Source of the DNA: Lachnobacterium bovis DSM 14045
Lineage (GTDB): Bacteria; Bacillota; Clostridia; Lachnospirales; Lachnospiraceae
Direction of reading: 5' to 3'
NCBI RefSeq assembly: GCF_900107245.1
Contig: NZ_FNPG01000026.1
Span: 1-46,597, forward strand
DNA: 46,597 nt
In this document: positions 22,323 to 32,085 of the stretch, piece after piece
Layout of the letters: each line of letters starts with the position of its first letter
Numbering within the stretch: position 1 is the first letter of the stretch
Program-made: the position numbers and the translations under genes
The notes under the pieces: generated by a model
What the model saw: only the letters and a program-made list of their open reading frames with translations
What the model was told of the DNA's origin: nothing
Databases searched by the model: none

Positions 22323-25076
22323 ATGAGTAAAAAATTAGTGTTGATAGATGGACATAGTATTTTAAATAGGGCGTATTATGGCTTGCCAGACTTAACAAAT
22401 TCACAAGGGTTGCATACGAATGCGGTCTATGGATTTATTAATATTATGTTTAAAATTTTAGAAGAAGAAAAGCCAGATTATATTACGGTAGCTTTTGATG
22501 TTCATGCACCAACATTTCGCCATAAAATGTTTGAACAATATAAAGGCAACAGAAAATCGATGGATGAAGAGTTACGTCAGCAAGTACCATTAATGAAAAA
22601 AATGTTAACGGCTATGGGTGTAAAAATCATTGAATTGGCAGGATATGAAGCTGATGATTTATTAGGAACATTAGCTCATCGAGCAGAACAAGAGGGTATG
22701 AATGTTGCTGTTATTTCAGGAGATCGAGATTTGCTTCAACTTGCTACAGATAAAGTGCTTATCAGAATTCCCAAGACTAAACGTACTGGAACAGAAATAG
22801 AAAATTATTATGCAGCAGATGTAAAAGAAGCGTATGGAGTAACTCCTAAGGAATTTATTGATGTTAAGGCACTTCAGGGAGATAGTTCAGATAATTTCTC
22901 TGGAGTACCTGGAATTGGTGAAAAAACAGCTAAAACGCTGGTCGCAGAATATGGAAGCATCGAAGCAATTCATGAAAATGCAGCTGTAATTAAACCACCA
23001 AGAGCATCAAAGAATATTGTTGAATACTGGGATGATGCAGTTTTATGTAAGAAATTGGCTACCATTTTAACAGATGCACCTATTGAGTATGATTTCGAAG
23101 AAGCTAGAATAGATAGTATTGATGATTTATACACTAAAGAAGCATATTTGATGTGTAAAGAATTAGAATTCAAAAATTTATTGGGCAGATTTGATACCAA
23201 GGAAGAATCATTTAATGTTTCAGAATTGATAGAAGTTGTAGATACAATAGAAAAAGCTGATAAAATTTTCGAAGAAATTATAGATAAAGATGTTGCTTTT
23301 TATCTTGTAAAGCGAGAAAATAATAATGTAGGACAGTTTCATCAGGATAATGATGGACAATTAGGTCTTTTTGATTTCGCTTCTAAAACAGAAGAAGAAT
23401 TATATGGACTTAGTCTTACATTTTTAAAAGATAAAATTTATTTTATGGAGACAGGTAATGGAATATCAAGTGATTACCTTAAAAATAAAATAAAAGATAC
23501 AACTGCTAGAAGGCTAATTTCTAGGGATGTTAAATCCCAGATTAAGATTTTAGGACAGGATGGTATTTTGGATCCTGCAGAAGATTTTGATAAATATATT
23601 GCATATAGAAATAAATTTATTGATGTTTCTGTTGCAGCGTACCTTATCAATCCGACAATTGGAGAATATCCACTTGATGACATTGCTAAATCATATTCAG
23701 ATATTATGATTCCAACCAAGAAAGAATTTTTCGGTAAACAATCTTTTGAGGATATGTATAATAGTGATAAGGATAAAGCTATTGAGTATGTTGCGTATGA
23801 AAGTTATATTCCATTTGTGGCTAAAGATACTCTTTTGAATAGACTTGATAAAGAGAATATGTTACATCTTTTTGTTGATATAGAGATGCCACTTGTATTT
23901 GTTTTAGCTTCAATGGAAAAAGAGGGAATTATTCTCGATGCGGATGCGTTAAAAGAATACTCAACCAACCTCGACAAAGGAATTGCACAACTTCAGGAAA
24001 GTATTTATCAAAAGGCTGGTGAAGAGTTTAACATTAATTCACCTAAACAGCTTGGAGTTATTTTATTTGAAAAATTAGGATTGCCAAATGCAAAAAAGAC
24101 TAAAACAGGATATTCAACATCAGCAGATATTTTGGACGGCTTAAAGGCTAATTATCCAATTGTTAGTGAAATTTTAGAGTATAGACAATTAGCTAAGCTT
24201 AAATCAACATATGCGGATGGACTTAGAAATTATATAGAAGAGGACAACAGAGTCCGTACAACGTTTAATCAGACAGTAACCGCTACAGGTCGATTGAGTT
24301 CAACAGAACCAAACTTACAGAATATTCCAATTAGACTTGAGTTGGGTAAACAAATTAGAAAAGTTTTTCATGCAAAAGAAGGATTTGTTTTTGTGGATTC
24401 AGATTATTCGCAGATTGAACTTAGAGTTTTAGCTCATTTATCTGGTGATGAAAAATTAATAGATGCATATAAGCATGGAAAAGATATTCATAGAAGTACA
24501 GCTTCAGTGGTATTTAATGTTCCGTTTGAGGAAGTTACACCTCTTCAAAGAAGAAACGCAAAGGCTGTAAATTTTGGTATAGTATACGGTGTTAGTGCAT
24601 TTGGACTTAGTAAAGATTTAGGAATTTCAAGAAAAGATGCTTCGGAATACATTAAAAACTATTTTGTACAGTATCCAAAGATTAAAGAGTATTTGGACAA
24701 TTGTATTGAAAGTGCTAAGAAAAACAAGTATGCACTTACAATGTTTAATAGAAAAAGACCAATGGTCGAACTAGAATCAAGCAATTTTATGACAAGACAA
24801 TTTGGTGAGCGTGTTGCTATGAATTCACCAATTCAGGGTACAGCAGCAGACATTATTAAAATTGCAATGATTAGAGTACATGATCGTATTTTTAAAGAAA
24901 AATTAGAATCTCGTTTGCTTCTTCAGGTACACGATGAATTGTTAATTGAGGCTAAGGAAAGCGAACTAGATGAAGTTAAAAAGATATTAAATGAAGAAAT
25001 GCAGGGGGCAGCTGATTTATCTGTTGATCTAGAAATAGATACTCAGGTCGGCACAAATTGGTATGATGCTCATTAG
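22323..25076 (+). CDS. polA: DNA polymerase I
   Basis: 917 residues: 5'-3' exonuclease/flap domain (1-290; LIDGHSILNRAYY, GYEADDLLGT, GIGEKTAKTL), a central exonuclease-like domain (about 300-510), and the family A polymerase domain with motif A DSDYSQIELR (Asp694), O-helix RRNAKAVNFGIVYG, and motif C QVHDE (Asp871). In the central domain the DxE proofreading motif is not found: the corresponding strand reads DVAFYLVKRE, so 3'-5' exonuclease activity is probably lost, as in many Firmicutes enzymes. Role: Okazaki primer removal and repair synthesis. ATG 22323 has AAAGG about 11 nt upstream; the gene follows pepP by 19 bp. Confidence 0.96.
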   Translation: MSKKLVLIDGHSILNRAYYGLPDLTNSQGLHTNAVYGFINIMFKILEEEKPDYITVAFDVHAPTFRHKMFEQYKGNRKSMDEELRQQVPLMKKMLTAMGVKIIELAGYEADDLLGTLAHRAEQEGMNVAVISGDRDLLQLATDKVLIRIPKTKRTGTEIENYYAADVKEAYGVTPKEFIDVKALQGDSSDNFSGVPGIGEKTAKTLVAEYGSIEAIHENAAVIKPPRASKNIVEYWDDAVLCKKLATILTDAPIEYDFEEARIDSIDDLYTKEAYLMCKELEFKNLLGRFDTKEESFNVSELIEVVDTIEKADKIFEEIIDKDVAFYLVKRENNNVGQFHQDNDGQLGLFDFASKTEEELYGLSLTFLKDKIYFMETGNGISSDYLKNKIKDTTARRLISRDVKSQIKILGQDGILDPAEDFDKYIAYRNKFIDVSVAAYLINPTIGEYPLDDIAKSYSDIMIPTKKEFFGKQSFEDMYNSDKDKAIEYVAYESYIPFVAKDTLLNRLDKENMLHLFVDIEMPLVFVLASMEKEGIILDADALKEYSTNLDKGIAQLQESIYQKAGEEFNINSPKQLGVILFEKLGLPNAKKTKTGYSTSADILDGLKANYPIVSEILEYRQLAKLKSTYADGLRNYIEEDNRVRTTFNQTVTATGRLSSTEPNLQNIPIRLELGKQIRKVFHAKEGFVFVDSDYSQIELRVLAHLSGDEKLIDAYKHGKDIHRSTASVVFNVPFEEVTPLQRRNAKAVNFGIVYGVSAFGLSKDLGISRKDASEYIKNYFVQYPKIKEYLDNCIESAKKNKYALTMFNRKRPMVELESSNFMTRQFGERVAMNSPIQGTAADIIKIAMIRVHDRIFKEKLESRLLLQVHDELLIEAKESELDEVKKILNEEMQGAADLSVDLEIDTQVGTNWYDAH

Positions 25077-25112
25077 ATTTGTACTAAATAAAAGGAGACA
25101 CAAGAAGGTAAA

Positions 25113-25778
25113 ATGAAGTTTATAGGTATTACAGGTGGAGTTGGCGCTGGTAAGTCAGCAATTTTAAATTATTTAAGCAATAAACCAGGGTACAGAGTTA
25201 TGCTTGCAGATGAGATTGCACATGATTTAATGAAATCAGGAACGAAAGTTTTTGATGCTATCTGTGATGCCTTTAAAAACATAGAAATTACAGGAATAGA
25301 CAGCATTTTAGATGAAAATGGTGAATTTGACAGACAGAATTTAGCTAAATTGATTTTTTTCTCAGAAGAGAACCGACAGAAGATAAATAATATTGTGCAT
25401 CCAGCGGTTAAAGAGTACGTAAAAGAACAATTTGCCCTTGAAAAAGAGAGAGGACAGCTTGATGTATTAGTGCTTGAAGCCGCATTACTCATAGAAGAAA
25501 ATTATGATGCAATTTGTGATGAACTTTGGTATATTTATACTAGTGAGGACAATCGTAGAAAACGTTTGAAAGAATCAAGGGGATATTCAGATGAAAAAAT
25601 AAATAATATTTTTTCTAGTCAATTACCAGAAGAGGTGTTTGTTAGAAAGTGTAAGGTCGTAATTGATAATAATCATTCACTTGAGGAGACTTTTCTACAA
25701 ATTGAAAATGTTTTGAGGGGTGGAACGAATGATGAATGGTTTAGAAGGCACAAAAGAAAATTTGGTGTTGGGTATTGA
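25113..25778 (+). CDS. coaE: Dephospho-CoA kinase
   Basis: 221 residues. Walker A GGVGAGKS (8-15), the LADEIAHDLM substrate region, HPAVKEYV, and LEAALLIEENYD are typical of CoaE, which phosphorylates the ribose 3'-OH of dephospho-CoA in the last step of CoA synthesis. It is slightly longer than usual because the last 17 residues (EWFRRHKRKFGVGY end) are encoded in the overlap with the next gene. ATG 25113 has AGAAGG four bases away and AAGGAG further up. It overlaps the FtsA-like gene by 50 bp in another frame, so the two are tightly coupled. Confidence 0.94.
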   Translation: MKFIGITGGVGAGKSAILNYLSNKPGYRVMLADEIAHDLMKSGTKVFDAICDAFKNIEITGIDSILDENGEFDRQNLAKLIFFSEENRQKINNIVHPAVKEYVKEQFALEKERGQLDVLVLEAALLIEENYDAICDELWYIYTSEDNRRKRLKESRGYSDEKINNIFSSQLPEEVFVRKCKVVIDNNHSLEETFLQIENVLRGGTNDEWFRRHKRKFGVGY

Positions 25779-28149
25779 TATTGGAACGCGAAATGTAGTA
25801 GGAACAGTTGGATATCGTACTGACGAAGGAAAATTTGTCGTAGTAGCACAAACTGTAAGAGAGCATGTAACAAGAGCTATGCTTGATGGACAGATTCATG
25901 ACATAGGACGAGTAGCACAAGTTGTTTCGCTTGTAAAAGAAGAACTTGAAGTTCAGATTAATCAGCCACTTACGGAAGTATGTATTGCGGCAGCAGGTCG
26001 TGTTTTAAAAACAGTGACATGTCGTGCAGAGTACATTTATCCTGAAGAATCAGTTGTAACAGGAGAAGATATTCATACACTTGATTTAATTGGTGTTGAA
26101 AAAGCACAGGATTTATTATCAGAAAAAAATGATACAAATTACAAGTTCTATTGTGTAGGTTATTCAGTAGTCAAATCTTATTTAAACGATGATCTTTTTA
26201 CTAGTCTTGAAGGACATAAAGCAAACAAAATTGCAGAAGATATAATAGTTACTTTTTTGCCAGAAGATGTTGTTGATGGCTTATATTCTGCGGTAGGTCA
26301 GGCAGGATTGTCTGTTGCCAATTTGACATTAGAGCCAATAGCAGCTATAAACGTTGCAATCCCAGAAAATTATAGAATGTTAAATATTGCACTTGTAGAT
26401 GTTGGAGCAGGTACGTCAGATATTTGTATAACGAAGGAAGGTTCGATAACTGCTTATGGTATGATTCCACATGCTGGGGATGAGCTGACTGAAGAAATTG
26501 TTCAGCAGTATTTAGTTGATTTTCAGATGGCAGAACACATTAAATTATCGTCAACAGTGGATGAAGAAGTAACATATGAAGATATAATGTCAATTAAACA
26601 TACAGTTTCAGCAGAAGAAGTATGGGAGTTGACAGATAAAGTCGTAGATAGAATCACTTCAGAAGTAGCAGAAAAAATTATTGAATTAAACGGTGGACAA
26701 ACAGTAAGTGCAACCTTTGTAGTCGGAGGTGGCGGAAAGGTACATGGTTTTACAAAGAAGCTTGCTGAATATTTGGATTTACCAGAAGAAAGAGTAGCAT
26801 TGAGGGGAGAGGAAGTCCTAAAAGAAGTTACGTTCCTTCAAGATGATATAAAAAAAGATCCTTTATTAGTAACTCCAATCGGAATTTGTTTAAATTATTA
26901 TGATCAAAAAAATAATTTCATTATGATTCGTTTTAATGGTGAAAGAATGAAATTATATGATAATAATCGTTTGACAATAGTTGATGCCGCATTACAGGCA
27001 GGTGTTTCTAATGAAAAACTGTTTCCAAGAAGTGGTAAAGCACTTAACTTTACAGTTAATGGAAATAAAAGAATTGTTAGGGGTGGAGTGGGCGAACCAG
27101 CAGTTATAACACTAAATGGAAAGCCAGCAAATATTAATACTCCGCTTGAACCTAACTGTAATGTGGAGATTATACCTTCGACTAAAGGTGAAGAAGCAAA
27201 ATATACTATTAATGATCTAGAAGAATATACAACAGCATTTATGACTTTTATAGTTAATGGACGATTGATTAATTGTCCTAAGTTTTTAGAGGTAAATGGA
27301 GTCCTTGAGCCTTCTTCTTATGAGATACAAGACGGAGATATAATAGAAAATAGAGGCTTTTATACAGTTGAACAAGTGGCAGAGTTTATGGATGTTGAAG
27401 TAGATTTAGATGAAGATATTTATGTAAATAATAGAATTGCAAGTATGGATTCTTTAGTATATGAGAATTTTTCAATAGAATGGACAGTTAAAGAATATCA
27501 TGTGGAAAATGCAAGTTATTATGCATCTGAAGAGCAAATTAAGGAAAGAAAATATCAGGAGTCTTTAAGAGGTGCAAGTATTGGTTTGGGTAATTATCAT
27601 ATGATGTCAGAGGAAAAAAATGCAACGTTAGAAGGTCAGACAGAGGCAATACAGGATGAGAATATAAATTCAAAGGAACAGCAAAACATATCGAAGTCAG
27701 AGAATAACGATGAGGAGTTATATTTTGACGTTGAGTATAAAGATTGTGACAATTTTGATGAGACATTTGATGAAGAATATGAAAAAACAGATGAATATAA
27801 TAGCATTTTTAGAAAAGAAAATCCTCGTGAAGAAGGAGTTGATTTAGAAATTTCGTATGATTTGAAAAAAAATCTAGACGAAGACAAAGATAGTAGTTAT
27901 AATGTTAATCATGGTGAGAATGATGAAGCTGAAGAGGAAAAAGAAATCATAGTGACAGTGAATAATAATCCTGTGACCTTAACAGATAAGAATTCTTACG
28001 TATTTGTTGATATTTTTGATAAAATAAATTTCGATTTAAATAATAGCAAAGGTCGTGGCATCGTAACAACATTAAATGGTCGTGATGCTAGATTTACAGA
28101 AGAAATACACACAGGCGACAAGATTGAAGTTTATTGGAAAGAGATGTAA
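25729..28149 (+). CDS. FtsA-like actin-fold ATPase with beta-grasp-like repeats
   Basis: 806 residues. Residues about 10-390 form an FtsA/PilM-type actin fold: phosphate-1 LGIDIGTRNVVG, phosphate-2 ALVDVGAGTSD (near 223), adenosine motif VVGGGGKVHG (near 331). Then follow two or three modules with a 'V-N-G/L-N-G' pattern (about 406-487 and 501-554, more doubtfully 555-610), a very acidic Asp/Glu/Asn-rich linker (about 610-735), and a C-terminal module (739-806) of the same type. It is not canonical FtsA: no C-terminal amphipathic helix, and roughly twice the length. Function unknown; possibly cell shape or division. ATG 25729 is preferred over GTG 25720 because GAGGGG ends just before it. Confidence 0.75.
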   Translation: MMNGLEGTKENLVLGIDIGTRNVVGTVGYRTDEGKFVVVAQTVREHVTRAMLDGQIHDIGRVAQVVSLVKEELEVQINQPLTEVCIAAAGRVLKTVTCRAEYIYPEESVVTGEDIHTLDLIGVEKAQDLLSEKNDTNYKFYCVGYSVVKSYLNDDLFTSLEGHKANKIAEDIIVTFLPEDVVDGLYSAVGQAGLSVANLTLEPIAAINVAIPENYRMLNIALVDVGAGTSDICITKEGSITAYGMIPHAGDELTEEIVQQYLVDFQMAEHIKLSSTVDEEVTYEDIMSIKHTVSAEEVWELTDKVVDRITSEVAEKIIELNGGQTVSATFVVGGGGKVHGFTKKLAEYLDLPEERVALRGEEVLKEVTFLQDDIKKDPLLVTPIGICLNYYDQKNNFIMIRFNGERMKLYDNNRLTIVDAALQAGVSNEKLFPRSGKALNFTVNGNKRIVRGGVGEPAVITLNGKPANINTPLEPNCNVEIIPSTKGEEAKYTINDLEEYTTAFMTFIVNGRLINCPKFLEVNGVLEPSSYEIQDGDIIENRGFYTVEQVAEFMDVEVDLDEDIYVNNRIASMDSLVYENFSIEWTVKEYHVENASYYASEEQIKERKYQESLRGASIGLGNYHMMSEEKNATLEGQTEAIQDENINSKEQQNISKSENNDEELYFDVEYKDCDNFDETFDEEYEKTDEYNSIFRKENPREEGVDLEISYDLKKNLDEDKDSSYNVNHGENDEAEEEKEIIVTVNNNPVTLTDKNSYVFVDIFDKINFDLNNSKGRGIVTTLNGRDARFTEEIHTGDKIEVYWKEM

Positions 28150-28950
28150 ATGTTAGAATTATGTAGTATAGCAAGCGGTAGCAGCGGAAACTGCATATAC
28201 GTTGGAACCGATAATAACCACATTTTAGTTGACGCTGGAATTAGTGGCAAGAAAATTGAAAATGGTTTAAATGGTTTGGATTTGAAAACTAGCGAAATAA
28301 AAGGTGTTTTGGTAACTCATGAACATATTGATCATATTGGAGGGCTTGGAGTTATATCAAGACGATATGGCCTTCCAATTTATGCTACACAAGGTACCAT
28401 TAAAGGTATTTTAAACAGCAAGAGTGTAGGAAAGATAGATGAAAGTTTATTTCGAGTAATCAAACCAAATACAGATTTTGAGATTGGAGATATTAAGATA
28501 CATGCATTACCAATTTCGCATGATGCGGCTGAGCCAGTGGCATATAGGTTTAGTCATGAAGGAAAGCAGATTGCAGTTGTAACAGACCTTGGTACATATG
28601 ATGAAAAACTTGTAAAAGAACTACAGAATCTTGATGCATTGTTATTAGAAGCCAATCATGATATCAATATGCTTCAGGTTGGTAAATATCCATATATTTT
28701 GAAGCAAAGAATCCTTGGAGACAAGGGACATCTATCGAATGAACGAAGTGGCCAATTATTAGGTCATCTTCTTCATGATAAATTTGGAACCGTTATGCTA
28801 GGGCACCTTAGTAAAGATAATAATTTGGAGGAGCTAGCGTACGAAACAGTTCGTCTTGAAGTTACTTTAGGAGATCATAAATATAAAGCAGATGATTTTC
28901 CAATTAAAATTGCAAAAAGAGATGAATTGTCAGAAAGAATTTGTGTTTAG
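28150..28950 (+). CDS. MBL-fold metallo-hydrolase, YycJ/WalJ type
   Basis: 266 residues with the metallo-beta-lactamase motif THEHIDHIGG (His58, His60, Asp62, His63), the opening ASGSSGNCIYV of the YycJ/WalJ subgroup, later histidine ligands in PISHDA, and the LLLEANHD and GHLS blocks near the C terminus. WalJ-type proteins are likely exonucleases with roles in DNA repair or wall-related signalling; the exact activity is not settled. The ATG follows the previous stop directly (TAAATG) with only a weak SD, so translation is coupled to the FtsA-like gene. Confidence 0.85.
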   Translation: MLELCSIASGSSGNCIYVGTDNNHILVDAGISGKKIENGLNGLDLKTSEIKGVLVTHEHIDHIGGLGVISRRYGLPIYATQGTIKGILNSKSVGKIDESLFRVIKPNTDFEIGDIKIHALPISHDAAEPVAYRFSHEGKQIAVVTDLGTYDEKLVKELQNLDALLLEANHDINMLQVGKYPYILKQRILGDKGHLSNERSGQLLGHLLHDKFGTVMLGHLSKDNNLEELAYETVRLEVTLGDHKYKADDFPIKIAKRDELSERICV

Positions 28951-28965
28951 TAAAAGGAGAGAAAA

Positions 28966-29238
28966 ATGGATAAGAGCATTATTACAGTTGTAGGACAAGA
29001 CACAGTAGGTATCATTGCTAAGGTCTGTACATATTTAGCAGAAAGTGAAGTAAATGTATTAGATATTTCACAGACAATAGTATCAGGATATTTCAATATG
29101 ATGATGATTGTTGATATGCAGAATGCTAAAAAAGATTTTGCAGTTATCAATGAAGAAATGGAAAAATTAGGCGAAGAAATTGGAGTCTCTATTAAATGTC
29201 AAAGAGAAGAAATTTTCAATAAAATGCATAGAATTTAA
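28966..29238 (+). CDS. ACT domain protein, UPF0237 family
   Basis: 90 residues forming one ACT domain (ITVVGQDTVGIIAKVCTYLAESEVNVLDISQTI). ACT domains bind amino acids or other small ligands and usually regulate a partner. The next gene encodes the UPF0210/PFL-like protein, and the two are a recognised conserved pair, so it probably regulates or senses for that protein. A strong AAAAGGAGAG SD precedes ATG 28966. No enzyme motif of its own. Confidence 0.9.
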   Translation: MDKSIITVVGQDTVGIIAKVCTYLAESEVNVLDISQTIVSGYFNMMMIVDMQNAKKDFAVINEEMEKLGEEIGVSIKCQREEIFNKMHRI

Positions 29239-29286
29239 TTTTTTTTGAGAAAAATGCGATAAATTGTAGATGGAGGACTCTAATTT

Positions 29287-30651
29287 ATGATAAACAGTTT
29301 TGAAGTTAAAGAAACAAATGAAATGATCGAAAAAGAAAACCTTGATGTTAGAACTATCACAATGGGTATAAGTCTTTTAGATTGTATTGATTCAGATTTA
29401 GATAAATTAAATGAAAATATTTATAATAAGATCACAAGATTAGCTAAAAACCTTGTAAAGGTTGGTAACGATATTGAAAGAAGTTATGGAATTCCAATCG
29501 TTAATAAAAGAATTTCAGTTACACCAATTGCTTTAGTTGGAGGATCTGCTTGTAAGACAGTAGAAGATTTTGCTTCTATCGCTAAAACATTAGACCAAGC
29601 CGCAAAAGATGTTGGAGTTAACTTAATTGGCGGATATTCTGCTATTGTTTCAAAAGGTATGACACCAGCAGAAGAATTATTAATTAAATCTATTCCTTTA
29701 GCATTACATACAACAGAGAGAGTTTGTAGCTCAGTTAATGTAGGTTCTACAAAAGTCGGAATAAATATGGATGCGGTTAAATTATTAGGAAACATTATTC
29801 TTGAAGTAGCTAATAATTCTAAGGATAATGATTCAGCTGAATGTATGAAACTCGTTGTATTTTGTAATGCACCAGATGATAATCCTTTCATGGCAGGTGC
29901 TTTCCATGGTGTTACTGAAGCTGATGCAATCATTAATGTAGGTGTTAGTGGACCAGGTGTTGTTAAGAAAGCATTAGAGAGCGTTCGTGGAGAAAGCTTC
30001 GAAGTACTTTGTGAAACAATCAAGAAAACAGCATTTAAAGTAACAAGAGTAGGACAGTTAGTTGCTAAGGAAGCATCTAAAGCATTAGATATTCCATTTG
30101 GTATTGTTGATTTATCACTTGCTCCAACACCAGCTGTTGGTGACAGTGTTGCCGATATATTATGTGAGATTGGTTTAGAATATGCTGGTGCTCCAGGTAC
30201 AACAGCAGCTCTTGCACTTTTAAATGATCAGGTTAAAAAAGGTGGAATCATGGCTTCATCATATGTTGGTGGATTAAGTGGTGCATTTATTCCAGTTAGT
30301 GAAGATCAGGGAATGATCAATGCTGTAGAAGCAGGTGCAATTACTATCGAAAAACTTGAAGCAATGACTTGTGTATGTTCAGTAGGTTTGGACATGATTG
30401 CAATCCCAGGAGATACAAAAGCTTCAACAATTTCTGGAATTATTGCCGATGAAATGGCTATTGGTATGATTAATCAAAAGACAACAGCAGCGCGTTTGAT
30501 TCCAGCAATTGGTAAGAAAGTAGGAGATAAAGTTGAATTTGGTGGTTTATTTGGATATGCTCCAGTAATGCCAGTTAATAATTATTCATGTGAGAATTTT
30601 ATTAATCGTGGAGGAAGAATTCCTGCTCCAGTTCATAGCTTTAAGAACTAA
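29287..30651 (+). CDS. UPF0210 (DUF711) PFL-like protein
   Basis: 454 residues, normal length for UPF0210. Recognisable family blocks are IRTITMGI-type (here [13 protein letters not shown]), [45 protein letters not shown], and a C-terminal glycine-rich [14 protein letters not shown]. The fold is related to pyruvate formate-lyase/glycyl-radical enzymes, but no glycyl-radical motif (RVxG near the end) is seen. Biochemical function is unknown. ATG 29287 follows GGAGG by 10 nt. Last gene of the operon, ended by a strong terminator. Confidence 0.9.
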   Translation: MINSFEVKETNEMIEKENLDVRTITMGISLLDCIDSDLDKLNENIYNKITRLAKNLVKVGNDIERSYGIPIVNKRISVTPIALVGGSACKTVEDFASIAKTLDQAAKDVGVNLIGGYSAIVSKGMTPAEELLIKSIPLALHTTERVCSSVNVGSTKVGINMDAVKLLGNIILEVANNSKDNDSAECMKLVVFCNAPDDNPFMAGAFHGVTEADAIINVGVSGPGVVKKALESVRGESFEVLCETIKKTAFKVTRVGQLVAKEASKALDIPFGIVDLSLAPTPAVGDSVADILCEIGLEYAGAPGTTAALALLNDQVKKGGIMASSYVGGLSGAFIPVSEDQGMINAVEAGAITIEKLEAMTCVCSVGLDMIAIPGDTKASTISGIIADEMAIGMINQKTTAARLIPAIGKKVGDKVEFGGLFGYAPVMPVNNYSCENFINRGGRIPAPVHSFKN

Positions 30652-30664
30652 TTTGTTGAATGGT

Positions 30665-30700
30665 AAAGGACTTCTAATTTGTTTAGGAGTCCTTTTTTTT
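30665..30700 (+). terminator. Terminator after the UPF0210 gene
   Basis: AAAGGACTTCTAA (30665-30677), loop TTTGT, TTAGGAGTCCTTT (30683-30695), continuing into a T-run to 30700. Confidence 0.9.
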
Positions 30701-30716
30701 ACAAGGGGGGTAATAA

Positions 30717-31985
30717 ATGAAAAAAATAAAAAAGGCGGTATTATTAAAAGGCGATAAATCAAATTGGGGATATGCGTCTGAAGAGATAGCGCTTGAATTG
30801 GAAAAAAGAAAAATAGATACGTATTTTATTGATTATTCTAATATTATTGAAACCATGTCTGGCTTAGATGAATTTATTGATGATGATGATGTAATGCTTA
30901 TAACGTTCAATTATAGGGGCTTAAATAATGAGATTTTTTTTCAAGATGAAGATGGTATACCAATCTGGAGTAAATATAGATTCAAATATATTAATATAAT
31001 TACAGATCACCCTAGTTTTTTCCATGATAGATTAAAAAAAGAAAATAAGAAAATGGTTATATATTGCATAGATTATGATTATCTTGAGTATGTAAAACAA
31101 TATTATCCTAAAAATAAAGCATATTTTTTGCCACTTGCGGGAAACATTAGAATAGACCATAATATGGGATTTCTAGGTGAGGATATTAAAGTAGAAGATG
31201 TATCTTATGGAGTAAAATATAGGGATTATGAGAAAATATTAGATTATGGAAGTTATCTTTTGCCAATAAAAGATAGGGAAATGGATGTCACTTTTATTGG
31301 AAATTATATTCCGGTGCAGAATTTGCTTAGTAAGATGGATTTTGGAGAAGATTTTAAATTCAATCAGGTAAAACAGATTTTGGTTTTGTTAAGTAAAAAT
31401 AAAAAAGCTTCATTTGAAGAAATTTTAAGACAGTTTTTAGACGATGAAAAAATAGAGTATTCTGAAGAAGAGTTTCCAGAAAAAGTAGAAGAGTTAAGTA
31501 CAATTAATCTTTGTTTAAGAACAATTTACAGGGAAAAACTTATTAGAACGATTACAAATGCAGATATAAAGATTCATGTTTTTGGAGATGATTGGGATTC
31601 GTTTAAGTGTGATAAACCTTGGAATATTATAAGAAGTGCGGAGAGAATAGAAACGGGAGAAGCAGTAAAAGTAATTCAAAACTCTAAGATTTCGTTAAAT
31701 TCTATGCCTCTTCTAAAAAATGGTGTTCATGAAAGAGTTTTGACTGCAATGCTTCAAAAAGCAGTTGCACTTACAGATACAAATGAGTATATTGAAGAAA
31801 ATTTTAACAAGGGAAAAGAGTTGGTAACATATGATTTGACCAAGATTTCTAAGATTCCTAAAAAGATTACAGAATTATTAGACAATGATACTCTTATGCA
31901 AAGCATAGCAGATAGAGGCTATATTAGAGCTAGTTCAGATTATATGTGGAAGGATAGAGTGGATGAACTATTAAAACATATATAA
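30717..31985 (+). CDS. CgeB-like glycosyltransferase family protein
   Basis: 422 residues. The C-terminal half looks like a GT-B fold (Glyco_trans_1_2/CgeB type): DIKIHVFGDDWD, a conserved S-x-x-S-L-N-S-M-P region, GVHERVLTAML, and YIEENFNKGKELVTYD. The N-terminal half is less typical, Asp- and Tyr-rich, with no signal peptide. CgeB relatives glycosylate spore, surface or flagellar proteins; neither donor nor acceptor can be inferred. GGGGGG precedes ATG 30717. It sits alone between a terminator and the purine genes, with no other sugar-pathway gene nearby. Confidence 0.7.
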   Translation: MKKIKKAVLLKGDKSNWGYASEEIALELEKRKIDTYFIDYSNIIETMSGLDEFIDDDDVMLITFNYRGLNNEIFFQDEDGIPIWSKYRFKYINIITDHPSFFHDRLKKENKKMVIYCIDYDYLEYVKQYYPKNKAYFLPLAGNIRIDHNMGFLGEDIKVEDVSYGVKYRDYEKILDYGSYLLPIKDREMDVTFIGNYIPVQNLLSKMDFGEDFKFNQVKQILVLLSKNKKASFEEILRQFLDDEKIEYSEEEFPEKVEELSTINLCLRTIYREKLIRTITNADIKIHVFGDDWDSFKCDKPWNIIRSAERIETGEAVKVIQNSKISLNSMPLLKNGVHERVLTAMLQKAVALTDTNEYIEENFNKGKELVTYDLTKISKIPKKITELLDNDTLMQSIADRGYIRASSDYMWKDRVDELLKHI

Positions 31986-32037
31986 GAATATCTAATAAAA
32001 AGATTAAAATTAATTATTTTTAATAATCAAAACATCA

Positions 32038-32046
32038 TGTTAGAAT
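32038..32046 (+). promoter_or_regulatory. Possible extended -10 promoter of the purine gene pair
   Basis: TGT directly before TAGAAT (32041-32046); no clear -35. The start codon is 40 nt downstream. No purine riboswitch is apparent in this short leader. Confidence 0.35.
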
Positions 32047-32085
32047 AGGGGATGTAAAAGGATAAATGAATGTGAGGTAAATTAT

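Noticed and set aside
29484-30023. A 179-codon open frame antisense to the UPF0210 gene
   Set aside because: No ribosome binding site, and the plus-strand gene is a clear full-length family member; stop codons are scarce on the opposite strand by codon bias.
31991-32040. A/T-rich inverted repeat considered as a terminator after the glycosyltransferase gene
   Set aside because: Arms (GATTAAAA and TTTTTAATAATC) pair poorly and lack a T-run; not strong enough to call.
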